NCBI GenBank assembly: GCA_902485915.1
Contig: CABTMH010000064.1
Location: forward strand, 1-31,839
DNA length: 31,839 bases
From: an uncultured Oribacterium sp.
GTDB lineage: Bacteria; Bacillota; Clostridia; Lachnospirales; Lachnospiraceae
Reading direction: 5' to 3'
In this document: in pieces, positions 7,109-15,196 of the stretch
How positions within the stretch are numbered: the first letter of the stretch is position 1
How the letters are laid out: every line of letters starts with the position of its first letter
Program-made: the position numbers and the translations under genes
Notes under the pieces: model-generated
Databases searched by the model: none
Told to the model about the DNA's origin: nothing
The model's input: only the letters and a program-made list of their open reading frames with translations

Positions 7109-7984
7109 ATGAATAAATTAATCAACCCACAGGAAACCATCAAAATCATACAGAAGAACGATTTCCGCTTCCAGAAGCGCTTCGGTCAGAACTTTCTGAT
7201 CGACGAAAACGTGCTCCAGAACATCATCCGAAGCTCGGAAATCACGAAGGACGACTGTGTCCTCGAGATCGGACCCGGCATCGGCACGATGACCCAGGCC
7301 CTCGCAGAGGCGGCCGGCCATGTCGTCGCCGTCGAGATCGATGCGAACCTCATCCCGATCCTCCACGAGACCTTACAGGCATATGATCATGTCTCCATCA
7401 TCCACGACGATGTACTGAAGCTCGATCTCCACGAGGTCATCGCGACCTACAACCAGGGAAATCCGGTGAAGGTCGTCGCGAATCTCCCTTACTACATCAC
7501 AACTCCGATCATCATGGGCCTCTTCGAGAGCCATGCCCCGATCCAGTCGATCACCGTGATGGTACAGAAGGAAGTCGCCGATCGCATGCAGTCAGGACCA
7601 GGCACGAAGGATTACGGTGCCCTCTCCCTCGCGGTGCAGTACTACGCCGAGCCGGACATCATCCAGGAGGTGCCGCCGCACTGCTTCATCCCTCGCCCGA
7701 ATGTCGGCTCCGCCGTCATCCGGCTGAAGCGCTACACAGAACCACCGGTACAGGTGCAGGACGAGCGCTGGATGTTCCAGATCATTAAGGCCGCCTTCGG
7801 ACAGCGCCGGAAGACGCTGCTGAACGCACTCTCTTCCCTCGCTTCTATCCCGAAGGACGCTACCCGTGAAGCCCTCGCCTCCCTCGGTCTTTCCGAAACC
7901 ATCCGTGGCGAAGCCCTCACCCTCGCACAGTTCGCCGCACTCGCAGACGCACTGGCAGACTTCGATCAGACACAGCCGAACTAA
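7109..7984 (+). CDS. rsmA: 16S rRNA (adenine1518/1519-N6)-dimethyltransferase
   Basis: 291 residues, the usual RsmA/KsgA length. RFGQNFLIDENVL precedes the SAM-binding motif VLEIGPGIGTMTQAL. An acidic VAVEID, IIHDDVLKLD and the catalytic NLPYYITTPIIM (motif IV, N-L-P-Y) follow. The C-terminal domain carries FGQRRKTLLNAL. The enzyme dimethylates two adjacent adenines in helix 45 of 16S rRNA late in 30S assembly; loss gives kasugamycin resistance in other bacteria. The start at 7109 matches the family N-terminus, but it has no ribosome-binding site and sits close to a -10-like TATGAT. It ends inside a strong terminator. Confidence 0.97.
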   Translation: MNKLINPQETIKIIQKNDFRFQKRFGQNFLIDENVLQNIIRSSEITKDDCVLEIGPGIGTMTQALAEAAGHVVAVEIDANLIPILHETLQAYDHVSIIHDDVLKLDLHEVIATYNQGNPVKVVANLPYYITTPIIMGLFESHAPIQSITVMVQKEVADRMQSGPGTKDYGALSLAVQYYAEPDIIQEVPPHCFIPRPNVGSAVIRLKRYTEPPVQVQDERWMFQIIKAAFGQRRKTLLNALSSLASIPKDATREALASLGLSETIRGEALTLAQFAALADALADFDQTQPN

Positions 7985-8020
7985 AGAAAACCCGGAGGCA
8001 GATGCCTCCGGGTTTTCTTT
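7983..8020. terminator. Bidirectional Rho-independent terminator
   Basis: Stem AAACCCGGAGGC / GCCTCCGGGTTT with flanking A-rich and T-rich arms on each side. The rsmA stop codon overlaps the left arm. The symmetry means it can also stop the 827-residue gene arriving on the - strand. Confidence 0.93.
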
Positions 8021-8026
8021 AGGTCG

Positions 8027-8165
8027 GCTGTTCACTCGTCAACTGGATTCCGGCAGGAACCAGAGGGGACGGCACATCGTCTCTCACCTGACTGAAGCCA
8101 TCGATCGCTTCCGGCAGGAGCCGGAGGGGACGGCACCCTGCCGGATCAGTACACCTGTGAACAGC
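8027..8165 (+). repeat. Dispersed palindromic repeat, copy 2 (long form)
   Basis: The ends form a perfect 9-bp inverted repeat, GCTGTTCAC (8027-8035) and GTGAACAGC (8157-8165). The copy carries an internal direct duplication of about 27 bp (8048-8073 and 8109-8134: CCGGCAGGA..C..GAGGGGACGGCA). The right part has GATCAGTACAC, shared with copies 3 and 4. It fills the gap between the rsmA terminator and the 827-residue gene. Confidence 0.8.
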
Positions 8166-8175
8166 AACTCTTGAT

Positions 8176-10659
8176 TTACGTTTTGTGTGGAACGATCCCG
8201 ACGAATCGATTCCCATCCTGCCGGAACATCGCTTCCGCGTCCTCTCTCCCGACGGTATTCTGGCTTCCGCTTACCGGATCCACCAGACGGATGTTGAAGG
8301 AGTCATAGCTGTAGATCAGATAGCAGCTGTCCTCGAGGTATGCGATCAGCGGGTAGCCCTTATTCAGGAAGTAAAGGGCGGAGCTCAGGTCCATGCCATA
8401 AGCATTGACCATACTGTAGGAATCATAGGTGTCGATCGTGGTCAGCTTCGAGAGCTTCGTAAGCGGCTCCTCGGCGAGGGCCGTCGCGTTCCGGATCGTC
8501 ACCATCGTACTCTTATCCACACGATTCCATACGAATTCCCCATCGGCGGTGAGCACATAACCGAAGTCATCGTACACGAGCTCGTAGGCTTCTTCGAGCG
8601 TCCGGGTACAGCCCTGGAAATGACCATGTGCGTAGGCATAGAACATCGGCGTCGCATTTCGATCCTCCGTGATGTTGAGGTCGATGGAGGAGGCACGCTC
8701 GAGAGACAGGTTCTTCGGCACCGTGCTCCGCACCTGCTTCGTGCCGATGTCCTGGATCTCGATATACCAGACCTTCTGAAGGATCTTATCCGTGTATGAG
8801 CCGACACCACTCAGTCTCGCATCGGTCTGTTCACGATTCGAGATGATGGTATCCTCGCCGGCTGCCTCGTAGTGTCCACCCTCGACCGGACGGATCTTAT
8901 CGAAGTAAATGCGGGTTCCGCTCACACGAACGTTCGTAAAGAGCAGACCTTCCTTCGCATAGCTCGTTTTATCGCTGAGATCAGGTCCGATGATATGGAT
9001 CTCGCTGATCGGAATCTTATGCTTCTCGGTATAGATGCTGGCATATGCCGGATCGATGCTACCGTAGATCAGGTCATCCTGGTTGAAGCCGATCACACGG
9101 AGATAGCCACTACCCTGGATCTCACTGGACTGATTACTCTCGAGATTTACGAGCGTGATCTTCGCGGCGTGATAGATGTCCTCCGCATCCGGATTCTGGT
9201 ACGCGATGTACTGCTGCGTATCCGAGCTTGCGAAGCCCGACTCCTGCAGTCCTGTGGCGATCGTGACGACCTCGAGGCTGTTCGTATCGATGCCATAGAT
9301 GCTGCCGCCGTAGTAGAGATACAGGAGTCCGTCACCGGACAGGTAGGCGAGCTTCTCGAGATTCCAGCGAATCTGATCATATACCTCCGGGATCGCGATG
9401 AAGAAGTTCTCCGTCACTGTGTCATCCGAACTGTCATAGCGGTAGTACAGGATACCATTATATCCCTCATGGCTTCCCCGGTTCACATAACCGTACACGA
9501 GGAAATCCACATCGCCCTTATCGGATACCGACAGGATCTTGATGTCATGCTGATCATAGTTTGCGCGGACGCCATCATCCGTATCCGAGCGGTAGCTGAA
9601 GATATTCACCGCATGTCCGCTCTTCGAGGACTGATCGTAGCGCCAGAGCCCCTGATCCGTCTTAAATGCGATATAATGCTCATTTTCCGACTTCTGCACG
9701 GCGATATCATCCGTATTTCCGACACCGAGCGTGATCCGCTTCCCCGCGAAATCCTCGCTGTCGCCATCGAAGATCTGATGTGTCGTCCGGTCGAAGTCCA
9801 TCATGTAGACCCGCTCCGGATCATTGCGGAAGACGAAGTTATCCTCATTCAGGAAGTGCTTCTCCTCTCCACTCTCATCCGTCATATACGACTCGTAGCT
9901 GATCTGAATCTCGCCCATCATGCCGTCAAATTCCTTGAGCGTCATATAGAAGTTTCCCTTCGGCTGCATCCCGGTCTTTCCCCAGGTGATCTGGTTGAAG
10001 CTCGAGTGCAGATCTACATGTCCGAGGCTCGAATTATCCGCCGTATCCTTCGTTTCCAGATAGGTCGTGATATCCTTACTGTTTGTCTGATCGAAGCTGC
10101 CCGTCGTAAACCTGAACGCGACATCCTCCATCGCCTTCGTGTAATCACGGTCCGTCCAGAGGATACGTGTATAGTAGTTCAGCGTATGGGCACCTGTCTC
10201 CAGCGTGATATGCAGAAGATACGCCTGATCCTTATTGATGAGATTCTGAATCGGCAGGACGAGACTGGCGTTGCCGTCGCTCCGGCTGATGTCGGAGACC
10301 GTTCCCTTTTCGATGAGATGGCTGAGATCCAGTGTACGTATCTCGTAGCTGGCCGAAGCCACCATGTTATCATACTCCTGCACGACGAGCTTCAGCTGAC
10401 GATCCTGCGGCAGCACCGTGATCATATCGCGGGCTGCCTGCTTTCCCATATCCTGAAGATAGGCATGCATCGGATTCATGAGGTAATCGCCGCTCGAAAC
10501 ATAGGCCACCGGCAGACTCGGCTCATCCATCGTGGAGTACACTGTATTCTGCCGCTCCATCGAGTGCCAGGAACGATAAAAATAGAGGATGAGTGCGATC
10601 AGAAACACCGCACCCATCGCCAGAAATTTTTTCAGTTTTTTTCGTGTCTGTTTTTTCAC
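8176..10659 (-). CDS. Membrane-anchored extracytoplasmic protein of unknown function in the par operon
   Basis: 827 residues. Basic N-terminus, one transmembrane helix at about 12-28 and a very large remainder predicted outside the cell. The body is rich in Tyr/Asp beta-strand-like segments (for example YLSGDGLLYLYYGGSIYGID) that could build a propeller-like fold. The last 110 residues resemble a degenerate papain-like C39 peptidase half (GYPLIAYLEDSCYLIYSYDS...LVDPVSG), with Cys where the catalytic His would be expected, so it is probably inactive. The start is GTG 10659, overlapping the stop of the upstream DUF4446 gene by 4 bp (GTGA), so the two are translationally coupled. I do not recognise a named family. 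A role at the envelope linked to segregation or the cell cycle is only suggested by context. Confidence 0.75.
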   Translation of the reverse strand: MKKQTRKKLKKFLAMGAVFLIALILYFYRSWHSMERQNTVYSTMDEPSLPVAYVSSGDYLMNPMHAYLQDMGKQAARDMITVLPQDRQLKLVVQEYDNMVASASYEIRTLDLSHLIEKGTVSDISRSDGNASLVLPIQNLINKDQAYLLHITLETGAHTLNYYTRILWTDRDYTKAMEDVAFRFTTGSFDQTNSKDITTYLETKDTADNSSLGHVDLHSSFNQITWGKTGMQPKGNFYMTLKEFDGMMGEIQISYESYMTDESGEEKHFLNEDNFVFRNDPERVYMMDFDRTTHQIFDGDSEDFAGKRITLGVGNTDDIAVQKSENEHYIAFKTDQGLWRYDQSSKSGHAVNIFSYRSDTDDGVRANYDQHDIKILSVSDKGDVDFLVYGYVNRGSHEGYNGILYYRYDSSDDTVTENFFIAIPEVYDQIRWNLEKLAYLSGDGLLYLYYGGSIYGIDTNSLEVVTIATGLQESGFASSDTQQYIAYQNPDAEDIYHAAKITLVNLESNQSSEIQGSGYLRVIGFNQDDLIYGSIDPAYASIYTEKHKIPISEIHIIGPDLSDKTSYAKEGLLFTNVRVSGTRIYFDKIRPVEGGHYEAAGEDTIISNREQTDARLSGVGSYTDKILQKVWYIEIQDIGTKQVRSTVPKNLSLERASSIDLNITEDRNATPMFYAYAHGHFQGCTRTLEEAYELVYDDFGYVLTADGEFVWNRVDKSTMVTIRNATALAEEPLTKLSKLTTIDTYDSYSMVNAYGMDLSSALYFLNKGYPLIAYLEDSCYLIYSYDSFNIRLVDPVSGSQNTVGREDAEAMFRQDGNRFVGIVPHKT

Positions 10660-11162
10660 TGCTGCTTTTCTTTCTCTCTATAGCCCAGCGCCTGTTCCAG
10701 CGCGAGCTGCTCTTCTGCGCCGAGCTCCACCTCGGTGGTACCGGCATCGACATCCTTTATATATAAGAAGCAGCCCTCTCTCGAGTGCACGGAATTGATG
10801 ACGAAGCCACTGTTCGTGCTGTCCAGCATCGCGATGGCGAAGGACATGTTCCCGCCCATTCCGCCGAAGGCGTTATACCGGATGATACCGAGCTTCTGAA
10901 AGGACGCACGGATATTCTTATTGAGTACACGCATGACGTCCTTATTCTTGAGGTCCTCTTTTTCGAGTGCCTCTACGTGCTGCTGGAGATCGACGAAATA
11001 GTCCTCCAGGGTCTCTGCATCCTTGCCGCGCATGAAGTAATCATACTGGCGATACAGTCTCTGATATTTTGCATTTGCCCGGATGGCCAGGATCAGAGAA
11101 ATCAGGCCGATCAGCAGCCCTGCGGCTGCGATTCCGAGCAGAAGCGTTTCTGTCACTATCAT
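10656..11162 (-). CDS. DUF4446 family membrane protein
   Basis: 168 residues. A single N-terminal transmembrane helix (about 5-27) is followed by a helical, coiled-coil-like region (about 30-85). The conserved DUF4446 core follows: NIRASFQKLGIIRYNAFGGMGG, then a beta-rich SFAIAMLDSTNSGFVINSVHSREGC. The family is common downstream of parB in Clostridia and has no established function. GAGGAAA precedes the start. The gene lies 17 bp after parB and overlaps the 827-residue gene by 4 bp, so all four par-operon genes are probably on one transcript. Confidence 0.88.
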   Translation of the reverse strand: MIVTETLLLGIAAAGLLIGLISLILAIRANAKYQRLYRQYDYFMRGKDAETLEDYFVDLQQHVEALEKEDLKNKDVMRVLNKNIRASFQKLGIIRYNAFGGMGGNMSFAIAMLDSTNSGFVINSVHSREGCFLYIKDVDAGTTEVELGAEEQLALEQALGYREKEKQQ

Positions 11163-11179
11163 ATATTTCCTCGCTCTGT

Positions 11180-12361
11180 TTAATCATTTCTGCTGGAGTT
11201 CAGTATCATAAAGATACGATCCAGATCATCCTGCGAATAATATTCGATTTCGAGTGTACCACGCTCCGTATTTTTCGGGAGGATGGAGACCTTCGTACCG
11301 AGCTTCGTCTTCATCTTCCGCTCGAGATCCTTATAGATGACCTTGAGGCGCCGAAGCTCCTGGGCTTCCGGAGAGGATTTCTTCTCCTTCTTCGCCTTCG
11401 AGAGCTTATCCAGCTTGACGAGGGTCTCGATCTCTCGTACGGAGAGATTTTCTTTCGTACACTTCTCTGCGATCTTCTTTCGGAGCTCCGGATCCTCGAC
11501 CGCCAGCAGTGCACGGGCATGCCCCTGTGTAATCTTTCCATCCTGGAGAAGTGTGAGGATCTCCGGCTCGAGCTTCAGAAGTCGCAGACTGTTCGTGATG
11601 GTCGAACGATTCTTCGCTACTCGGGCAGCGACCTCCTCCTGCGTCAGTCCATACTCCTCGATCAGGGACTGATATGCTCTCGCTTCTTCGACTGCATTCA
11701 GGTCATCACGCTGGATATTCTCGATGATGGACAGCTCACGGCTCGTCTTTTCATCGACCTCCTTGATGACCACCGGGATCTCCTTGAGACCAGCGATGCG
11801 TGCTGCTCTCCAGCGACGCTCACCGGCGACGATCTCATACAGTGCGCCCCTCTTCTTCACCACGATCGGTGATATCATCCCGTAGGTTCGGATAGACTCT
11901 GCGAGCTCGTTCAGCTTCTCCTCATCGAAGTTCTTTCGCGGCTGATCCGGATCCGGCTGGATGCGGCTGAGCTTCACGAGCAGCATCCCGTCCTGCTCCG
12001 TATCATGCATGGTTTCTGTGCTGTGAACCTTCTTCGTATCTTTCGTGACCGTATTCTCATGCACGATATCTTCGCCTGCCATCACGATCACTGTGTTTTC
12101 TGTGCTGTTCTTCGTCGTTTCTTTTTTGACTGCCGCGGTTACCCGTTTTTTTCTTCCGCTGTCACTCTTCGCTACTTCAGCAGACGTCTCTCCGGTCACC
12201 TGCACCGGCTCTGCGAGTCCCTCCGCTGTCCCGGACTGTTCCGCCACCTTCTCTGCGACCGTCTTATAGCGATGCTCTGTTTTCGGACGATCCGATTTCA
12301 CCGTCGTGCTGGTTCCAAAGATGGCCCCGAGGCCCTTTCCCAGTCCATGCTCCTTAGCCAT
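11180..12361 (-). CDS. parB: Chromosome-partitioning protein ParB (Spo0J), CTPase and parS binder
   Basis: 393 residues, about 100 longer than usual. The N-terminal GLGKGLGAIFG (6-16) is the ParA-stimulating segment. A Thr/Lys/Glu-rich linker of about 110 residues (17-125) follows and accounts for the extra length. The ParB/Srx domain begins with VKLSRIQPDPDQPRKNFD and holds the CTP-binding GERRWRA (180-186) and ENIQRDDLNAVEEA (214-227). The helix-turn-helix that reads parS lies at about 239-262 (LTQEEVAARVAKNRSTITNSLRLL). The C-terminal dimerisation domain covers 330-393. ParB loads at parS, spreads by CTP-driven clamp sliding and works with ParA and SMC. It overlaps parA by 8 bp. Confidence 0.97.
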   Translation of the reverse strand: MAKEHGLGKGLGAIFGTSTTVKSDRPKTEHRYKTVAEKVAEQSGTAEGLAEPVQVTGETSAEVAKSDSGRKKRVTAAVKKETTKNSTENTVIVMAGEDIVHENTVTKDTKKVHSTETMHDTEQDGMLLVKLSRIQPDPDQPRKNFDEEKLNELAESIRTYGMISPIVVKKRGALYEIVAGERRWRAARIAGLKEIPVVIKEVDEKTSRELSIIENIQRDDLNAVEEARAYQSLIEEYGLTQEEVAARVAKNRSTITNSLRLLKLEPEILTLLQDGKITQGHARALLAVEDPELRKKIAEKCTKENLSVREIETLVKLDKLSKAKKEKKSSPEAQELRRLKVIYKDLERKMKTKLGTKVSILPKNTERGTLEIEYYSQDDLDRIFMILNSSRND

Positions 12362-13130
12362 AGATATCGTCCCCCTTACTCATAAGCTCTGCTGCCAGTC
12401 TCCGGTAGCTCTCGGCTCCCGTCGACGATGATTCATACTCCGTGATCGGTACGCCATGACTCGGTGCCTCCGCGAGACGCACATTTCGCGGAATTAAGGT
12501 ATCATAGATATTGCCCTGGAAATTCTGCTTGACCGACTCCACCACCTGCTGTGACAGCTTGTTTCGACCATCATACATCGTGAACACGATACCCTCGATG
12601 TCGAGATCCGGATTCAGGCCCTCCTGTACGAGTCCGATGGTATTCAGCACCTGATTCAGACCCTCCAGTGCATAGTATTCACACTGAATCGGGATGATCA
12701 CCGAATCCGCTGCCGTCAGTGCATTGACCGTGATCGTACCGAGACTCGGCGGGCAGTCGATCAGGATATAGTGATAGTGCTCCTTATACGGCGTCAGCAG
12801 ATTCTTCAGAATCTGGTTTTTATCCTCCTGATCCGCAAACTCCACCTCGACCGCAGCCAGGTTCATATCTGCCGGTATCAGATCCAGATTCTCCGTCACC
12901 TCCACGAGAATCGTCTCATCCATCGTGCAGCTGCCGCTCATCGCATCATAAATCGTATGCTCGACCTCATCACGCTCGACACCGAAGCCGCTGGTCGCAT
13001 TCCCCTGCGGATCGAAATCCACCAGAAGAACCCGCTGATTAGCCTCCGCAAGCGTCGCCGCCAGATTTACTGCCGTCGTCGTCTTCCCGACGCCACCCTT
13101 CTGATTTGTAATCGCTATAATCTTTCCCAT
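12354..13130 (-). CDS. parA: Chromosome-partitioning ATPase ParA (Soj)
   Basis: 258 residues from ATG 13130, chosen because GGGAGAG lies 6-7 nt upstream; an in-frame ATG at 13142 has no such site. The deviant Walker A motif KGGVGKTT (11-18) carries the signature lysine K11. Walker A' is VDFDPQGNAT and Walker B is YILIDCPPSLG. ParA binds DNA as an ATP dimer and is driven off by ParB. In Firmicutes Soj also regulates DnaA. Two parS sites lie 35-90 bp upstream of the start, which makes ParB feedback on this operon plausible. It overlaps parB by 8 bp. Confidence 0.97.
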   Translation of the reverse strand: MGKIIAITNQKGGVGKTTTAVNLAATLAEANQRVLLVDFDPQGNATSGFGVERDEVEHTIYDAMSGSCTMDETILVEVTENLDLIPADMNLAAVEVEFADQEDKNQILKNLLTPYKEHYHYILIDCPPSLGTITVNALTAADSVIIPIQCEYYALEGLNQVLNTIGLVQEGLNPDLDIEGIVFTMYDGRNKLSQQVVESVKQNFQGNIYDTLIPRNVRLAEAPSHGVPITEYESSSTGAESYRRLAAELMSKGDDIYG

Positions 13131-13164
13131 ATACTCTCCCATAATCTGTTAAAGTACGCCTGAA

Positions 13165-13180
13165 TGTTTCACGTGAAACA
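13165..13180. promoter_or_regulatory. parS site 1
   Basis: TGTTTCACGTGAAACA, the exact 16-bp consensus ParB-binding palindrome, 35 bp upstream of the parA start. Confidence 0.96.
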
Positions 13181-13203
13181 TCCCAGCACTTATGATCAAT
13201 TCA

Positions 13204-13219
13204 TGTTTCACGTGAAACA
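13204..13219. promoter_or_regulatory. parS site 2
   Basis: A second exact TGTTTCACGTGAAACA, 39 bp from site 1, within the parA upstream region. Confidence 0.96.
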
Positions 13220-13265
13220 TAGACCAGATAATAAATATCCTTTAACGATAGATATAACATACATC

Positions 13266-13310
13266 TAAAAGAAAAACAGTGATAATGTTTCACGTGAAAC
13301 ACTATCACTG
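13266..13310 (-). terminator. Terminator of the EamA gene with parS site 3 as its stem
   Basis: On the - strand CAGTGATA..GTTTCAC / GTGAAAC..TATCACTG forms a 34-bp near-perfect palindrome (13277-13310) followed by TTTTTCTTTT (13276-13267). It is placed just downstream of the EamA stop. Its centre (13286-13301) is an exact TGTTTCACGTGAAACA, so one element appears to serve both termination and ParB binding. Confidence 0.85.
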
Positions 13311-13380
13311 TCGATATTTTACCCCATACATATATACGTGTCAAATTCTGGCACAAGCACGTATTGATTTTACAGAAATT

Positions 13381-14271
13381 TCAGACGATCTGTGCGATGA
13401 TCACCGCCGCAAACACGATCACACATCCTATGAGCTCCTGCATCGACAGCATCTGATGAAGGATCAGGAAGCCACCGACCACCGAGAACACCGACTCCAG
13501 CGACATCAGCAGCGACGCAATCGTCGGATCCGTATTCTTCTGCGCCACCACCTGCAGCGTATAGCCGACCGCTGATGACAGCACACCCGCATACAGAATC
13601 GACGGCATCGCACCGAGGATGCCCGCCATATCCGGCCTTTCAAACAGAAGCATACCGATCAGTCCGACGATGGATGCAAAGAAGAACTGAATATTTGACA
13701 GCCGGATCGGATTCACCTTCTCCGAGAAATGATCGACGGAAATAATCTGAAACGAGAACAGCAGTGCACAGAGGCTCACCATCGCATCCCCCCGCTCGAT
13801 CGTCATGCCGCCATGCATACTGATGAGGTAGAGACCGATCAGCGCCAGCACCACACTCAGCCAGATCGTTTTCTTCGGTTTCTTTCCTATGAATATGCCG
13901 AGCACCGGCACGATGACGACATAACAGGCGGTGATGAATCCGGCCTTTCCTGCGGAGGTCGTCTGCATACCGATCTGCTGCGTGATACTCGCTGCCCCCA
14001 GACACAGTCCGCAGACTCCCCCACCGAGCAGTGATTCCGTTTTATAGTGCTTCTCTTCCACTGCTGCCGGCAGCGATGCACGATAGTTCTTCTCCGAAAA
14101 TGCTGAGAGCGGCAGGAGCAGAATCGCCGCGATGATGAAGCGCGAAAACACGAAGGTCCACGGCCCGACATAATTCATGCCGACACTCTGCGCGACGAAC
14201 GCGAAGCCCCAGATGATCGCCGTCAGCAGGAGCAGTAAATTTGAAATCAATGCAATCTGATTTTTTTTCAT
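13381..14271 (-). CDS. EamA/DMT-family transporter
   Basis: 296 residues from ATG 14271. An in-frame GTG at 14346 lies inside a dispersed repeat and is rejected. Ten hydrophobic segments appear in two homologous halves. The first helix has the family signature LLLLLTAIIWGFAFVAQ, and the second half ends in a Glu-containing segment (SLESVFSVVGGFLILHQMLSMQELIGCVIVFAAVI) typical of EamA exporters of amino acids or metabolites. The substrate is not predictable. AAGGA lies about 13 nt before the ATG, a little far. The gene sits between rsmG and parA and has a terminator containing parS. Confidence 0.92.
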   Translation of the reverse strand: MKKNQIALISNLLLLLTAIIWGFAFVAQSVGMNYVGPWTFVFSRFIIAAILLLPLSAFSEKNYRASLPAAVEEKHYKTESLLGGGVCGLCLGAASITQQIGMQTTSAGKAGFITACYVVIVPVLGIFIGKKPKKTIWLSVVLALIGLYLISMHGGMTIERGDAMVSLCALLFSFQIISVDHFSEKVNPIRLSNIQFFFASIVGLIGMLLFERPDMAGILGAMPSILYAGVLSSAVGYTLQVVAQKNTDPTIASLLMSLESVFSVVGGFLILHQMLSMQELIGCVIVFAAVIIAQIV

Positions 14272-14338
14272 ATAGGTACTATTATCCTTCCGATATTTCC
14301 TTCTATCTCCTGTGTTTATCAATATTCGATTTATTATA

Positions 14339-14396
14339 CTGTTCACTCGTCAACCGGCTTCCCGACACGGCCCCCTGCCTGATCAGTACACGTGTG
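14339..14396 (+). repeat. Dispersed palindromic repeat, copy 3
   Basis: Starts with CTGTTCACTCGTCAAC, as copies 1 and 2 do, and ends with CCCCCTGCCTGATCAGTACA followed by CG. Its right half matches copy 4 at 23 of 24 positions. It lies in the short gap between rsmG and the EamA gene. A TATAAT sequence on the - strand (14338-14333) abuts it. Confidence 0.8.
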
Positions 14397-14410
14397 TGCA
14401 TCGTAAAGAT

Positions 14411-15196
14411 TTATTTCAGCGGCGTCTTCGCCGGAGTGCCGGCCTTTCGCGGATAGGTCTTCGGTGTTTCCTTCGCCTTCCGGATCGTAATCAGTGATCG
14501 ACGGATATCCGACTCTGGAAGCATGTACTCTACCTCCTGCTCCAGCTTACCACCGAGCTTTCGGATCGCACTCTCCGCCGTCGTCAGTTCCTCGCCGACC
14601 TCGCCCGACTTGTATGCGATGAAGTAGCCGTCCTTTTTCACAAACGGCAGATCATATTCGCTTAACGTTGACATGTTAGCCACAGCCCGTGAGGTCGAGA
14701 AATCGAAGCTTTCACGAAGATTCTTCTGATGCCCGAGGTCCTCGGCTCTTCCATGGATGGTCTCGACCTCCTGAAGTCCGAGCTTCGCGATCACATCCTC
14801 GAGGAAACGAAGCCGCTTCTGCAGTGAATCACTCAGTGTGACCTTCAGCTCCGGAAATACGATTTTCAGCACCAGCCCTGGGAAACCCGCACCAGTTCCG
14901 ACATCGATCAGTGTCTTTCCGCTCAATGTTTCACGTGAAACATTCTCGTTTTTCACGACGGCTTTTACGATGGCCATGGAATCGATGAAGTGCTTCGTCA
15001 CGACCTCGGACTCCTCTGTGATGGCCGTCAGGTTCATCACCTTATTGGTTTCCACCAGCATCTCATAATATGTAAATAACTGTTCGATCTGCGTGTCGCT
15101 CAGCTGGATGCCCAGTGCTTCCGCCTGCTCCTTCAGTCGATGATAAAATGTATCGGTCATACTGCTCCCTGTATTTTCTACTGTTTGAACCTTCAT
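14411..15196 (-). CDS. rsmG: 16S rRNA (guanine527-N7)-methyltransferase
   Basis: 261 residues from ATG 15196, which overlaps the mnmG stop by 4 bp (ATGA). ATG 15160 is a strong alternative (249 residues, AGGGAG upstream) and fits the family N-terminus better. The family core MNLTAITEESEVVTKHFIDS is followed by the SAM-binding motif LIDVGTGAGFPGLVLKI and a TSRAVANMSTLSEYDLPFVKKDGYFIAYK block. The enzyme methylates G527 of 16S rRNA; its loss gives low-level streptomycin resistance elsewhere. The residues NVSRET are encoded by an embedded parS site. The Lys/Pro/Thr-rich C-terminus after about 240 is not conserved. Confidence 0.96.
   Translation of the reverse strand: MKVQTVENTGSSMTDTFYHRLKEQAEALGIQLSDTQIEQLFTYYEMLVETNKVMNLTAITEESEVVTKHFIDSMAIVKAVVKNENVSRETLSGKTLIDVGTGAGFPGLVLKIVFPELKVTLSDSLQKRLRFLEDVIAKLGLQEVETIHGRAEDLGHQKNLRESFDFSTSRAVANMSTLSEYDLPFVKKDGYFIAYKSGEVGEELTTAESAIRKLGGKLEQEVEYMLPESDIRRSLITIRKAKETPKTYPRKAGTPAKTPLK
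14927..14942. promoter_or_regulatory. parS site 4, inside rsmG
   Basis: An exact TGTTTCACGTGAAACA extended to a 20-bp palindrome by AA/TT at 14925-14944, lying in frame in rsmG where it encodes Asn-Val-Ser-Arg-Glu-Thr. Confidence 0.95.

Noticed and set aside
8872..10683. Open frame of 603 codons on the + strand opposite the 827-residue gene
   Set aside because: Translation is Ile/Arg/Asp-rich nonsense with no RBS; a shadow frame.
13279..13575. Small ORF beginning MIMFHVKH over parS site 3
   Set aside because: The MFHVKH start is a by-product of the parS sequence, and the rest is antisense to the EamA gene.
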